DNA from: Streptomyces sp. NBC_01571
Lineage (GTDB): Bacteria > Actinomycetota > Actinomycetes > Streptomycetales > Streptomycetaceae
Reading direction: 5' to 3'
Length of the DNA stretch: 64,000 bases
Assembly: GCF_026339875.1 (NCBI RefSeq)
Contig: NZ_JAPEPZ010000001.1
Coordinates: 3,224,001 to 3,288,000 of the forward strand
Shown piece after piece: positions 17,726 through 26,634 of the stretch (the stretch's first letter is position 1; the number at the start of each line of letters is the position of its first letter). A program made the position numbers and the translations under genes. The notes under the pieces were generated by a model that saw only the letters and a list, made by a program, of their open reading frames with translations, made no database searches and was not told the origin of the DNA.

Positions 17726-18069
17726 GGCCTCGTCCTCGAACGCCGGACGGGCTGGAGATGCGGGCCGGCGCTGGAAATCCCGGCGTGCACCGGAGATGCC
17801 GGCATGTACCGGAGATGTCGGCGTGCGCCGGAGACGTCGGCATGCGCCGGAGAGTTCGGCCTGCGCTGGAGACGTCGGGATGTGCCGGAGACGTCGGCAT
17901 GCGCCGGAGACGTCGGCCTGCGCCGGAGAGTTCGGCCTGCGCCGGAGATTTCGGCGTGCGCTGAATGGCTCCGGACGGGCTGGAGAGGCGAGCCCGCGCT
18001 GATGGGGCGCCCTCAGAGCCTGACGCCCAGGTCATGCATGTCAGCCTGTCCGGCGTTTGAGGACGAGCC
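17726..18069. repeat. Streptomyces-type intergenic inverted repeat with an enlarged loop
   Basis: Left arm (17726-17754) GGCCTCGTCCTCGAACGCCG then GACGGGCTG; right arm (18042-18069) is its near-complement CAGCCTGTCCGGCGTTTGAG then GACGAGCC. Short hairpins of this GTTTGAGGACGAG type are abundant between Streptomyces genes, as I recall, normally with a short loop. Here the arms are about 290 nt apart, and most of the space between them is the 19-bp tandem array. The 521-nt ybaK-DUF2567 gap holds no credible gene. Confidence 0.75.
17753..17999. repeat. 19-bp tandem repeat, about 13 units
   Basis: Consensus CGGAGACGTCGGCATGCGC. Units begin at 17753, 17772, 17791, 17810, 17829, 17848, 17867, 17886, 17905, 17924 and 17943 with exact 19-nt spacing; units at 17962 and 17981 keep the length but have diverged. 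The consensus contains the 6-bp palindromes GACGTC and GCATGC. Because 19 is not a multiple of 3 the array shifts frame in every unit, so the repeat-rich short ORFs here are not proteins. Confidence 0.93.
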
Positions 18070-18087
18070 CTTCGGGCGAGCGGGGGT

Positions 18088-18134
18088 CCAGGGGGCGCCA
18101 GCGCCCCCTGGCGGGATCCGGGGCGGAGCCCCGG
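18088..18134. terminator. pair of hairpins between ybaK and the DUF2567 gene
   Basis: CCAGGGGGCGC-CA-GCGCCCCCTGG (18088-18111) is an 11-bp palindrome; CCGGGGC-GGA-GCCCCGG (18118-18134) is a 7-bp stem. Both lie between converging genes and may terminate transcription from either side. Confidence 0.65.
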
Positions 18135-18186
18135 GGACGGGACGCAGGCGCGGCGGGGCGGCACACCCCGCGGTCGGTGGACCCTC

Positions 18187-18849
18187 TCAGCCCGCCGGAG
18201 GCACCGGCGGGAACGACGGATAAGGGCTCGCGTAGGGATCCGGATCCCGCGGCCCGAACAACGCGGTCAACCCCAGATGCACCACCAACGCACCCAGCGA
18301 CCACGCCAACAACGCCCCCTTCGCGCCCAGCTTCAACGGCGCGGAGAAGGTCACCCCCTTGCCCACGGCCTTGGCATGGGCCACCACGTTCTGCGTGGGT
18401 CCCAGATAGACGCCGAGCCGCCAGGCCAGCACCGAACCGAGCAGACCGCCCACGGCGAGCCCGAGGACCAGCGGCACACCCCCGCGCCGCCGCACCAGGA
18501 ACACCACGGCCGCGCTGACCACTCCGAACCCGAGCGCCAGCAGCGTGAACGTTCCGTCCACCCCGATGGCCTGCTCCCCCTCGGTGTCCTTCAGATACAC
18601 GGCCGTGTCGTCCGCGACCAGCGGCACATGCGGCGCCAGCCACCACCACAGCACGCCGAGCAGCACACCCGTCAGCGCCACCGCCACCGTGATGACGGCG
18701 GCCTCCCGGACTTCCGTCTTCATCCCGGGCCCGTCCTTCTCGTACCCGGCGTGCCCGTCGGCGCCACCGGCAGGCGGAGCCTGCCAGCCGTGGGCGTGGT
18801 CCGAGGGCTGGTGGTTCGGCGGCGGAGGCGGAGTCAGCGGTGCGGTCAC
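18187..18849 (-). CDS. DUF2567 family membrane protein
   Basis: A 220-aa protein with a Pro-rich N-terminus (PLTPPPPPNHQPS) and four membrane spans (about 50-70, 98-118, 123-142, 172-192). The external segment LAPHVPLVADDTAVYLKDTE fits the DUF2567 family of actinobacteria. Function unknown. GTG at 18849 is the only good start. It ends with another Pro-rich stretch (YPSFPPVPPAG). It is 34 nt downstream of the ABC permease gene and may belong to that operon. Confidence 0.75.
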   Translation of the reverse strand: MTAPLTPPPPPNHQPSDHAHGWQAPPAGGADGHAGYEKDGPGMKTEVREAAVITVAVALTGVLLGVLWWWLAPHVPLVADDTAVYLKDTEGEQAIGVDGTFTLLALGFGVVSAAVVFLVRRRGGVPLVLGLAVGGLLGSVLAWRLGVYLGPTQNVVAHAKAVGKGVTFSAPLKLGAKGALLAWSLGALVVHLGLTALFGPRDPDPYASPYPSFPPVPPAG

Positions 18850-18883
18850 CCTGACATCGTGCCAGGCCCGGCTGTCGACCGCG

Positions 18884-19705
18884 TCACCGGACGGCCGCCC
18901 GGCGGTACGCCCACGTCGCCACGGCCAGCGAGGCGACCCCGACGCCCGCGCAGACGGCGAGGTCACCGAGGACGAAGGTCCAGTCCGGATGCGCCCCGAA
19001 CGTCCGCGCGAAGGCCTCGACGCCGTACGTCGAGGGCAGCAGATCACGACCGTACTGCACGACCGTCGGCAGCCGGTCGGCCGGCAGCACCCCCAGCAGC
19101 AGCGCCGCGGACATGCCCAGCTGTCCCAGCAGCGTCGCGAGTTCGGGCCGCGGCGCGAGCAGCCCGAGCGCCGCCCCCAGCCCGGCGAGCGCCGCGCCCG
19201 CGAGCGGGATCACCGCCACGAGCACCCACAGGTGGGCCATGGGCAGCCCGAAGAGCACACAGCCGAAGACGGCGGTGGCGACGGTCCCCGGCACCGTGAA
19301 GGACGCGTACGCGCCCGCGGCACCGAGCACGACGGCCGCCGGCGGCACCGGCAGGGTCGCGTAGTGGTCGAGGCCGCCGCTGGCCCGCAGGTGCCCGAAG
19401 TACTGCGCGAGGAGGTTGAGCGCGACGAAGGCGACCACCAGGACCGACGCCCCGGCCACCACGGCCCGCGCCTCGCCCCCGCCGTCCACCACGCCCCGCA
19501 TCAGGATCATGATCCCGACGGACTGGAAGGTGGCCACGAACAGCAGCGGGATCCGCGCCACGCGTGCCCGGGAGAGCTGCGCCCGGTACACGGCGGCGAG
19601 GGAGGGCCACAGCCGTGCCCTCGGCCCGAGTTCCACGGCGTCGCCGATCTCCTCGGCCACGGACAGCGCGCTGCCCGGCAGCACCTCGGCGGGTACGACA
19701 CTCAC
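18884..19705 (-). CDS. ABC-2 type transporter permease
   Basis: A 273-aa integral membrane protein with six hydrophobic spans (about 48-72, 82-102, 120-145, 153-175, 182-200, 245-265) and the N-terminal amphipathic helix LAAVYRAQLSRARVAR typical of ABC-2 exporters. GTG at 19705 has GAGGAG about 10 nt upstream. The substrate is unknown. It lies 109 nt after the ATPase gene, with which it presumably forms the exporter. Confidence 0.87.
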   Translation of the reverse strand: MSVVPAEVLPGSALSVAEEIGDAVELGPRARLWPSLAAVYRAQLSRARVARIPLLFVATFQSVGIMILMRGVVDGGGEARAVVAGASVLVVAFVALNLLAQYFGHLRASGGLDHYATLPVPPAAVVLGAAGAYASFTVPGTVATAVFGCVLFGLPMAHLWVLVAVIPLAGAALAGLGAALGLLAPRPELATLLGQLGMSAALLLGVLPADRLPTVVQYGRDLLPSTYGVEAFARTFGAHPDWTFVLGDLAVCAGVGVASLAVATWAYRRAAVR

Positions 19706-19814
19706 GTCGAGCTGCTCCTCTTCGCTCCGGCAGCCGTCCTGTCCCTGTTGCGCACGCCCATGACGCCCCTCCCCGTCCGTACAGACTCCCCTACGGATTC
19801 CAGGCCCCTCCCGC

Positions 19815-20837
19815 TCACGCCTTCACCAGCCCCCGCGTGTCGCCGCCGAGCGCCAGGTACACGTCCTCCAGGCTCGGCGTGGCCAGTGTGAAGTCGTCGA
19901 GCGCGGCGAAGGCGGCGCCGCCGGTGACCGTGGCGACCGCCGCGCGGGCCTCCTCGGGCGCGAGCCGCAGGGTCCAGCGCCGGCCCGACTCGACGGCCCG
20001 GGAGCGCAGCGCGGCGACCTCGGGCACGTCCAGGGGGGCGTTCTCGCGCCAGACGAGTTCGACCCGGACCTCGCCCGCGACCCGCTCCTTCAGACCGGCC
20101 GGGGTGTCGCAGGCGATGACGCGGCCGCGGTCGAGGACGGCGACCCGGTCGAGGACGGTCTCGGCCTCGATGACGTTGTGGGTGACCAGCAGCACGGTCG
20201 TCCCGCGCTCGGCCCGGCGCCGGTCGACGGCGGCCCAGACGGCGCGCCGGGCGACGGGGTCCATTCCGGTGGTCGGTTCGTCGAGGACCAGCAGCGGCCG
20301 CTCCCCGACGAGTGCGGCGGCGACGCACGCGAGCCGCCGCTGTCCGCCCGACAGCTTCTTCAGAGGGCGGGAGGCCAGCGCGGTCAGGCCCAGTTCGTCG
20401 AGTACGGCGTCCCGCTCGGCCCGTGCCTCACGCAGCTCAAGCCCGCGCAGCCGTCCGGTCGTCTCAGCCGCCAGCGACACGGTCAGCTCGTCGAGGGCGG
20501 TGGACTCCTGTCCGAGGTAGGCGAGGATCCGCGCCGCCCGCTCGGGGTGGCGCACGATGTCGTGCCCGAGGATCTCGACGCTGCCGCTGTCGGGTCGCAT
20601 GAGACCGGTGAGCTGGCGGACCAGGGTCGACTTGCCGGCGCCGTTCGGCCCCAGCAGACCGAAGATCTCGCCGCGCCGGATGTCCAGCCGCACCCCGTCG
20701 GTGGCCCGGACCTCGGGTGTGCCGGGGGCGCCCCGGCGTCCCCGGACGGCCGGATAGGTCTTGGTCAGCGCGCGCACCGCGCACACGAGACCGCCCCCGT
20801 GTCCGTTCCGGACTGCCTGTGCCGTGCGCGTACTCAC
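19815..20837 (-). CDS. ABC transporter ATP-binding protein
   Basis: A 340-aa DrrA/CcmA-type ATPase. Walker A LLGPNGAGKSTLVRQL (about 60), Q-loop YLGQES, signature LSGGQRRL (about 165), Walker B LLVLDEPTTGMDP and the H-loop LLVTHNVIEAE are all intact. A C-terminal region of about 110 residues (from ERVAGEVRVELVW) resembles the regulatory extension of this class. GTG at 20837 gives VSTRTAQAVRNG; a longer ORF start at 20957 lacks support. TAGGCT lies 8 nt upstream of GTG with no ribosome site, so the message may be leaderless. Partner of the downstream permease. Confidence 0.93.
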   Translation of the reverse strand: MSTRTAQAVRNGHGGGLVCAVRALTKTYPAVRGRRGAPGTPEVRATDGVRLDIRRGEIFGLLGPNGAGKSTLVRQLTGLMRPDSGSVEILGHDIVRHPERAARILAYLGQESTALDELTVSLAAETTGRLRGLELREARAERDAVLDELGLTALASRPLKKLSGGQRRLACVAAALVGERPLLVLDEPTTGMDPVARRAVWAAVDRRRAERGTTVLLVTHNVIEAETVLDRVAVLDRGRVIACDTPAGLKERVAGEVRVELVWRENAPLDVPEVAALRSRAVESGRRWTLRLAPEEARAAVATVTGGAAFAALDDFTLATPSLEDVYLALGGDTRGLVKA

Positions 20838-20845
20838 GAGGGACG

Positions 20846-20851
20846 AGCCTA
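20846..20851 (-). promoter_or_regulatory. probable -10 element for a leaderless transcript
   Basis: On the minus strand TAGGCT-CGTCCCTC-GTG, the same layout as at 6848 and 16381. Confidence 0.45.
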
Positions 20852-21071
20852 CGGGGTCCGATGCCCCGTTATGCTCCCGGGGCCCTTGCCTCAGCCCGGT
20901 TCCGAGCGGCGCTGGACCGGGTCTCCAGCCCGGCATGCGCTCGGCATGGTCTTCCACGGACCCGGACCCGGCGGGCTCCTTCGGGAGCGCCCGCGGCGAT
21001 GTGACCAGCTCCCGCCCACCCGCGGCGGAGGAACGGAAGAGGGCTCGCCTGAGGCTCGGCGACTCCCCGGT

Positions 21072-22304
21072 TCACTCCCCGGCGGGGGCGTGCTCCGCGG
21101 CCGTACGCACGTCGATCTCGCGCCAGAAGCCCGCCCGGATGGCATACCGGTCGTGCTCGTCGATCTGGTCGTCCTTGTGCGCGAGCAGTCCGAACCGCGC
21201 GGCGTAGCGCAGCAGCTCGCCGTCGACGCGGTGCGGGACGCGCGGGTACATCGCGGACAGCTTCTGCAGATGGCTCTGGTCCGTCAGCCGCCCCATCCAG
21301 CGGCGCGCGAAGACCTGTCCGACCTCGTACGGGTCGCCGCCGACCGTGGTGATGTCCTCCTCCCGGTCGGCCCAGCGCTGCTCGGCGGAGGTGAGCTGGG
21401 CGAGCGTGGGCAGCACGGCGGCCTCGGCGGACTCCGTGGTGCCCCCCGGCCGCTCGATCCACCCCTTGTCGGAGGACCAGCGCAGGGTGGCGCTGGTGGG
21501 GGGCTGGGCGGCCTGGACGCCGGGCGCGCGCAGTGCGGCGAGGTCCTTGGGTGTGGGGACGCCCTTGGGGGCGGGAACACGCTCCTCGGCGCCGTTCTGC
21601 GACTCGGCGGCCGGCCCGTGCTCCGCGTCCTGGGCGGCACGCTCCGCGGAGTCGGCGAGCGAGGAGTCGGCGAGCGAGGAGTCGGGCAGCGGCGCGGAGA
21701 GGATCGCGGCGATCTCCGGGCGCGGCGCGGGCTGTGGGGCGCAGATCCCGCCGATCTCCTTGGCCCGTACGGCCTTGGTGATCCAGGCCCGGTCCAGCAC
21801 CCGCCGCTCGTCGGCCTCGGCGACCAGGTCCTCGGACTGGTTGTAGTCCCCGTCGGCGGCCTGCACGGCCCACAGGTGCACGGCGACACCGTGCTCCTTG
21901 GCGGCCATCATGCCCGGCAGCAGATCCCCGTCGCCGGTCACCAGGACCACGTCGGAGCAGGCGCGGTTGCGGGCGAGTTCGGTGAGCTCGGCGTGCATGG
22001 CGGCGTCGACGCCCTTCTGCGCCCACCGTCCGTCGCTGCGGGTCAGCGCGCCGAGGCGTACCGTCACCCGCGGCATCACCCTGAGCCTGCGGTGCTCCGG
22101 CTGCGGTACGCGGTCGGGGGCGCCGTCGAACCAGTAGATACGCAGCAGGGGCCGCTCCGTGTCGGATTCGGCACGGTCGCGCAGCCCCTGGATGAGGGCG
22201 CCGTGGTCGACGGTGATCCGGGATCTCGAGGGCTCTCCCGCCAGGAGACTGGCGGCAGCACCGAGCAGATACCCGGCGTCCACCAGGACGATGCAGCGGT
22301 CCAC
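21072..22304 (-). CDS. NYN domain protein
   Basis: A 410-aa protein. The N-terminal 160 residues are a NYN (PIN-like) nuclease domain: CIVLVDAGYLLG with the first acidic residue, QKGVDAAMHAEL, and VVLVTGDGDLLPGMMAAKEH with further metal-binding aspartates. A low-complexity linker (about 215-290, with a SSLAD duplication) precedes a conserved C-terminal domain with DPYEVGQVFARRWMGRLTDQ. Such proteins may cut RNA; the target is unknown. GTG at 22304 has GAGG 9 nt upstream; GTG at 22313 directly abuts that site. It is on the minus strand, upstream of the ABC ATPase gene with a 234-nt gap in which I see no gene. Confidence 0.85.
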   Translation of the reverse strand: MDRCIVLVDAGYLLGAAASLLAGEPSRSRITVDHGALIQGLRDRAESDTERPLLRIYWFDGAPDRVPQPEHRRLRVMPRVTVRLGALTRSDGRWAQKGVDAAMHAELTELARNRACSDVVLVTGDGDLLPGMMAAKEHGVAVHLWAVQAADGDYNQSEDLVAEADERRVLDRAWITKAVRAKEIGGICAPQPAPRPEIAAILSAPLPDSSLADSSLADSAERAAQDAEHGPAAESQNGAEERVPAPKGVPTPKDLAALRAPGVQAAQPPTSATLRWSSDKGWIERPGGTTESAEAAVLPTLAQLTSAEQRWADREEDITTVGGDPYEVGQVFARRWMGRLTDQSHLQKLSAMYPRVPHRVDGELLRYAARFGLLAHKDDQIDEHDRYAIRAGFWREIDVRTAAEHAPAGE

Positions 22305-22533
22305 GCGGTCCACCCTCTTTCCGGTTTCCGGGAGGTTTGCTTCGGGCTTCCTTCGAGTCTGCCCGACGCCGTGGAGGTTAACGGCCCGAACTCGATCTTC
22401 GGCGTGGCGTATCAGGAGATAACGCTCCGACAGGGCTTATTACGCACGGTAATTCTCCGAAATGCACTGGTTGTCAGGCTATGTGAATCTGGATCCGGCC
22501 CTGACCCCTCGGGCCCCACAGGAGGCAATCACC

Positions 22534-22710
22534 ATGGCCAAGAACAAGAACCGCAAGCAGGGCAGCCAGCAGGACCGCTCCTCGCAGGCCGAACGCGCGC
22601 AGGAGCAGGCGCAGCGATCCTCGACGGAGGCACACACGCCGATGTCACAGGCGCAGGGCAGCCCCTCGGACGTAGCCCGCAAGCACCAGAAGCGCTTCGG
22701 CCACAACTGA
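22534..22710 (+). CDS. 58-aa basic hydrophilic protein
   Basis: Starts MAKNKNRKQGSQQDRSSQAE and ends DVARKHQKRFGHN. It is rich in Gln, Ser, Lys and Arg with no hydrophobic core, so probably disordered or nucleic-acid-bound. ATG at 22534 has GGAGG 8 nt upstream. The upstream 200 nt contain an inverted ATTAC-GCACG-GTAAT (22439-22453) and a TTGTCA, possibly promoter parts. A strong hairpin follows. I recall similar small proteins in other Streptomyces, with no known role. Confidence 0.75.
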   Translation: MAKNKNRKQGSQQDRSSQAERAQEQAQRSSTEAHTPMSQAQGSPSDVARKHQKRFGHN

Positions 22711-22748
22711 GGCCGCGCGTAAGGGCTGTTGAAGCCCATGCACACACC

Positions 22749-22780
22749 GAGGGGCGCATCCGGTCTTGGATGCGCCCCTC
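22749..22780. terminator. bidirectional terminator
   Basis: GAGGGGCGCATCC-GGTCTT-GGATGCGCCCCTC is a perfect 13-bp stem with a 6-nt loop between the 58-aa gene and the end of dnaE. Confidence 0.85.
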
Positions 22781-22803
22781 GCGTAACTCCGTCCCCGCCG
22801 GTC

Positions 22804-25800
22804 TCAGCCCGCCAGACAGGACGGGCCCAACAGGACCTTCAGGTCGCCGAAGAGGGCCGGATCGGGCTTCACCCGGTGCCGGTCGAGGCGCAGGACGGTG
22901 GTCTTGCGCGGGCCCTGGAGCCTGATGCGCACCTCGCTCTCGCCCCGGTGGTGGCTGAGGATCTCACCGAGCCTGCTGACCATGGGCGGAGTGACCTTCA
23001 GCGCCGGGATGGTGAGGATCACGGGCGCGTTGGTGCCCGCGTTGGACAGGTCCGGGACCTGGAGTTCCATCGCGACGAGGCGCGGCACGTCCTCGCGCTT
23101 GTCGAGGCGTCCCTTGACGAAGACGACCGCGTCCTCGACGAGTTGGGTGGACACCAGCTGGTAGGTCGCGGGGAAGAACATGCACTCGATGGAGCCCGCG
23201 AGGTCCTCCACGGTGGCGATCGCCCAGGCGTTGCCCTGCTTGGTCATCTTGCGCTGCAGGCCGGAGATGATGCCGCCGATGGTGACGACGGCGCCGTCGG
23301 CGTGCTCACCGCCGGTGAGCTGGGAGATGCCCGCGTCCGCCTTGTCGGACAGCACGTGCTCCAGGCCGAAGAGCGGGTGGTCGGAGACGTACAGACCGAG
23401 CATCTCCCGTTCCTGGGCGAGCAGATAGGCCTTGTCCCACTCGTCGGCGGTGAACTCGACGTCGAGTCCGAAGCCGGGCTCGCTGGTGTCCTCCTCGCCC
23501 ATGCCGCCGAAGAGGTCGAACTGGCCCTCGGCCTCCTTGCGCTTGACCTGCACCACGTTGTCGATCATCGGCTCGAACTGCGCGGTGAGGCCCTTGCGGG
23601 TGTGCCCCATGGTGTCGAACGCGCCGGCCTTGATCAGCGATTCCGTGGTGCGCTTGTTGCAGGCGACCGCCTCGACCTTGTCGAGGTAGTCGGGGAAGGA
23701 GGCGTACTTCCCCTTGGCCTTGCGGCTCTTGATGATCGACTCGACGACGTTCGTGCCGACGTTGCGGACGGCGGAGAGGCCGAAGAGGATCACGTCGTCG
23801 CCCTGGGCGGCGAAGTTCTGCTCCGACTCGTTGACGTTGGGCGGCAGCACCTTGATGCCCATGCGCCGGCACTCGTTGAGGTAGATCGCGGACTTGTCCT
23901 TGTCGTCCTTGACCGAGGTGAGCAGACCGGCCATGTACTCGGCCGGGTAGTTCGCCTTCAGGTAGGCGGTCCAGTACGAGACCAGGCCGTACGCGGCCGA
24001 GTGCGCCTTGTTGAACGCGTAGCCGGCGAAGGGGACCAGCACGTCCCACAGGGCCTGGATCGCCTCGTCGCTGTAGCCCTTGTCCCGGGCGCCCTTCTGG
24101 AAGAGGACGAAGTTCTTGGCCAGTTCGTCGGGCTTCTTCTTGCCCATCACACGGCGCAGGATGTCGGCCTCGCCGAGCGAGTACCCGGCGATGATCTGGG
24201 CGGCCTTCTGCACCTGCTCCTGGTAGACGATCAGGCCGTAGGTGACGGCCAGGACCTCTTCGAGGGGCTCCTCCAGCTCCTTGTGGATCGGGGTGATCTC
24301 CTGGAGCTTGTTCTTGCGGAGCGCGTAGTTCGTGTGCGAGTCCATGCCCATCGGGCCGGGACGGTAGAGCGCCGAGACGGCGGAGATGTCCTCGAAGTTG
24401 TCGGGCTTCATCAGGCGCAGCAGGGAGCGCATGGGCCCGCCGTCGAACTGGAAGACGCCGAGGGTGTCGCCGCGCTGGAGCAGTTCGAAGGTCGTCGGAT
24501 CGTCGAGCGGGAGGGCCAGCAGGTCGAGGTCGATGCCCTTGTTGGACTTCACCATCTTGACGGCGTCGTCCATGATCGTCAGGTTGCGCAGGCCGAGGAA
24601 GTCCATCTTCAGCAGGCCGAGCGACTCGCACTGCGGGTAGTCCCACTGCGTGATGGTCACGCCGTCGGTGTGCCGCACCCAGACCGGGGCGTGGTCGACG
24701 ATGGGCTCGCTGGACATGATGACGCCGGCGGCGTGCACGCCCATCTGCCGGACCAGGCCCTCGACGCCCTTGGCGGTGTCGATGACCTTCTTCACGTCCG
24801 GCTCGTTCTCGTACATCGCGCGGATCTCGCCGGCCTCGCTGTAGCGGGGGTGCGAGGAGTCGGTGATGCCGTTCAGGTCGATGCCCTTGCCGAGGACGTC
24901 GGCGGGCATCGCCTTGGTGAGACGGTCGCCCATGGCGTACGGGTAGCCCAGGACACGCGCGGAGTCCTTGATGGCGTTCTTCGCCTTGATCTTGCCGTAG
25001 GTGCCGATCATGGCGACCTTGTCGGCGCCGTACTTCTCGGTCACGTACCTGATCACCTCGACGCGCCTGCGCTCGTCGAAGTCGATGTCGACGTCGGGCA
25101 TGGAGACGCGCTCGGGGTTGAGGAACCGCTCGAAGATCAGTCCGTGCGGGATCGGGTCGAGGTCGGTGATGCCCATGGCGTACGCCACGATCGAACCGGC
25201 CGCGGAACCACGGCCCGGGCCCACCGCGATGCCCTGCTTCTTGGCCCACATGATGAAGTCCGCGACGACGAGGAAGTACCCCGGGAACCCCATCTGGATG
25301 ATGACGTCCATCTCGTACTCGGCCTGCTTCTGGCGGTCGTCGGGGACGCCGCCGGGGAAGCGGCGCTCCATGCCGAGGCGGACCTCCTCCTGGAACCAGG
25401 TGACCTCGGTGAAGCCCTCGGGGATGTCGAACTTCGGCATGAGGTTCTTCGCCTCGAACATGCCGGTCGTGTCGATCTGCTCGGCGACCAGGAGGGTGTT
25501 GGCGCAGCCCTGCTGCCAGGCGTCCGAGGAGTCGACCGCGTACATCTCGTCCGTCGACTTCAGGTAGTAACCGGTGCCGTCGAAGCGGAAGCGGTCCGGG
25601 TCGGAGAGGTTCTTGCCGGTCTGGATGCAGAGCAGGGCGTCGTGCGCGGTCGCCTCGTGCGCGTACGTGTAGTGCGAGTCGTTCGTCACCAGGGGCGGGA
25701 TGCCGAGCTTCTTGCCGATCTCCAGGAGGCCGTCGCGGACCCGGCGCTCGATCTCGATGCCGTGGTCCATCAGCTCGAGGAAGTAGCGGTCCTTGCCGAA

Positions 25801-26343
25801 GATGTCCTGGTACTCGGCGGCCGACTTCAGGGCCTCGTCGAACTGGCCGAGGCGCAGCCGGGTCTGGAGCTCGCCGGAGGGGCAGCCGGTGGAGGCGATG
25901 AGCCCCTCGGACCACTGGGAGATGGTCTCCTTGTCCATCCGCGGCCACTTCTGGAGCCAGCCCTCGGCGTACGCGTCCGAGGAGAGCTTGAAGAGGTTGT
26001 GCAGTCCCGTCCGGTTCGCCGCCCAGATCGTCTTGTGGGTGTAACCGCCCGAACCGGACACGTCGTCGCGCTTCTGGTGCGGCTGGCCCCACTGGATCTT
26101 GCGCTTGTTGCGCCGGGACTCCGGGGCGACGTACGCCTCGATGCCGATGATCGGCGTGACGCCCGCCTTCTTGGCCGTGTGGAAGAAGTCGTACGCCCCG
26201 TGGAGGTTGCCGTGGTCGCTCATGGCGATGTGTGTCATGCCCATCTCATTGCAGGCATCGAACATGTCCTTGAGCCGCGCGGCACCGTCCAGCAGCGAGT
26301 ACTGGGTGTGGACGTGCAGGTGCGTGAACGGCGGCTTCGACAC
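22804..26343 (-). CDS. dnaE: DNA polymerase III alpha subunit (DnaE1 type)
   Basis: Replicative polymerase catalytic subunit, 1179 aa, full length for actinobacterial DnaE1. Order of domains: PHP (FTHLHVHTQYSLLDGAARL, residues 5-23, and MSDHGNLHG), polymerase with GPGRGSAAGS and the catalytic PDVDIDFDERRR (about 415-425), fingers, a clamp-binding QFDLF near 945, and a C-terminal OB fold (about 1010-1100, ISGLQRKMTKQGNAWAIATV). GTG at 26343 has GGAGG 8 nt upstream; the longer in-frame extension to 26526 is not needed. A separate plus-strand frame across it is a shadow. Probably transcribed alone. Confidence 0.97.
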   Translation of the reverse strand: MSKPPFTHLHVHTQYSLLDGAARLKDMFDACNEMGMTHIAMSDHGNLHGAYDFFHTAKKAGVTPIIGIEAYVAPESRRNKRKIQWGQPHQKRDDVSGSGGYTHKTIWAANRTGLHNLFKLSSDAYAEGWLQKWPRMDKETISQWSEGLIASTGCPSGELQTRLRLGQFDEALKSAAEYQDIFGKDRYFLELMDHGIEIERRVRDGLLEIGKKLGIPPLVTNDSHYTYAHEATAHDALLCIQTGKNLSDPDRFRFDGTGYYLKSTDEMYAVDSSDAWQQGCANTLLVAEQIDTTGMFEAKNLMPKFDIPEGFTEVTWFQEEVRLGMERRFPGGVPDDRQKQAEYEMDVIIQMGFPGYFLVVADFIMWAKKQGIAVGPGRGSAAGSIVAYAMGITDLDPIPHGLIFERFLNPERVSMPDVDIDFDERRRVEVIRYVTEKYGADKVAMIGTYGKIKAKNAIKDSARVLGYPYAMGDRLTKAMPADVLGKGIDLNGITDSSHPRYSEAGEIRAMYENEPDVKKVIDTAKGVEGLVRQMGVHAAGVIMSSEPIVDHAPVWVRHTDGVTITQWDYPQCESLGLLKMDFLGLRNLTIMDDAVKMVKSNKGIDLDLLALPLDDPTTFELLQRGDTLGVFQFDGGPMRSLLRLMKPDNFEDISAVSALYRPGPMGMDSHTNYALRKNKLQEITPIHKELEEPLEEVLAVTYGLIVYQEQVQKAAQIIAGYSLGEADILRRVMGKKKPDELAKNFVLFQKGARDKGYSDEAIQALWDVLVPFAGYAFNKAHSAAYGLVSYWTAYLKANYPAEYMAGLLTSVKDDKDKSAIYLNECRRMGIKVLPPNVNESEQNFAAQGDDVILFGLSAVRNVGTNVVESIIKSRKAKGKYASFPDYLDKVEAVACNKRTTESLIKAGAFDTMGHTRKGLTAQFEPMIDNVVQVKRKEAEGQFDLFGGMGEEDTSEPGFGLDVEFTADEWDKAYLLAQEREMLGLYVSDHPLFGLEHVLSDKADAGISQLTGGEHADGAVVTIGGIISGLQRKMTKQGNAWAIATVEDLAGSIECMFFPATYQLVSTQLVEDAVVFVKGRLDKREDVPRLVAMELQVPDLSNAGTNAPVILTIPALKVTPPMVSRLGEILSHHRGESEVRIRLQGPRKTTVLRLDRHRVKPDPALFGDLKVLLGPSCLAG

Positions 26344-26634
26344 GGCTTCGGCCTCCAAGAAGAACGATCGGCGACAGTCTGGGGGGACAGCGACGAAGTC
26401 TATGACGCGCGACTGACAGCTGAGATGAACACTGCGACGCGAGGTGCCCCGGGACGCCCCGCGGCGGTGGTGGCCGGGTGACGGGCGGCCGGATCGGCCG
26501 TAACTTCGTGCGGGGAACGCGGGCACTCCCGCGTACCTTCGTCCGTTGGGAGGACGAAGGCGTCCGTCCCGGGTGGACGGCTCTGTCGTCCTTCCCTCAT
26601 GTCACGCACCACCTGCACCAGGAGGCACCCAGCG

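Noticed and set aside
17758..18223. Short ORFs with repeated CAGDVGMRRR-like peptides
   Set aside because: They arise from the 19-bp tandem repeat, whose length shifts frame in every unit, so no protein is conserved.
19702..19814. A separate small gene in the ABC ATPase-permease gap
   Set aside because: The candidate reading (VSGRGLESVGESV...) has no ribosome site and runs as an extension of a shadow frame.
20838..21071. Gene in the gap between the ABC ATPase and the NYN gene
   Set aside because: Open frames here are extensions of neighbours without ribosome sites; nothing recognisable.
22729..26481. 1250-codon plus-strand open frame opposite dnaE
   Set aside because: It mirrors dnaE codon positions (Val/Leu/Asp/Gly-rich shadow) and has no domain motifs.
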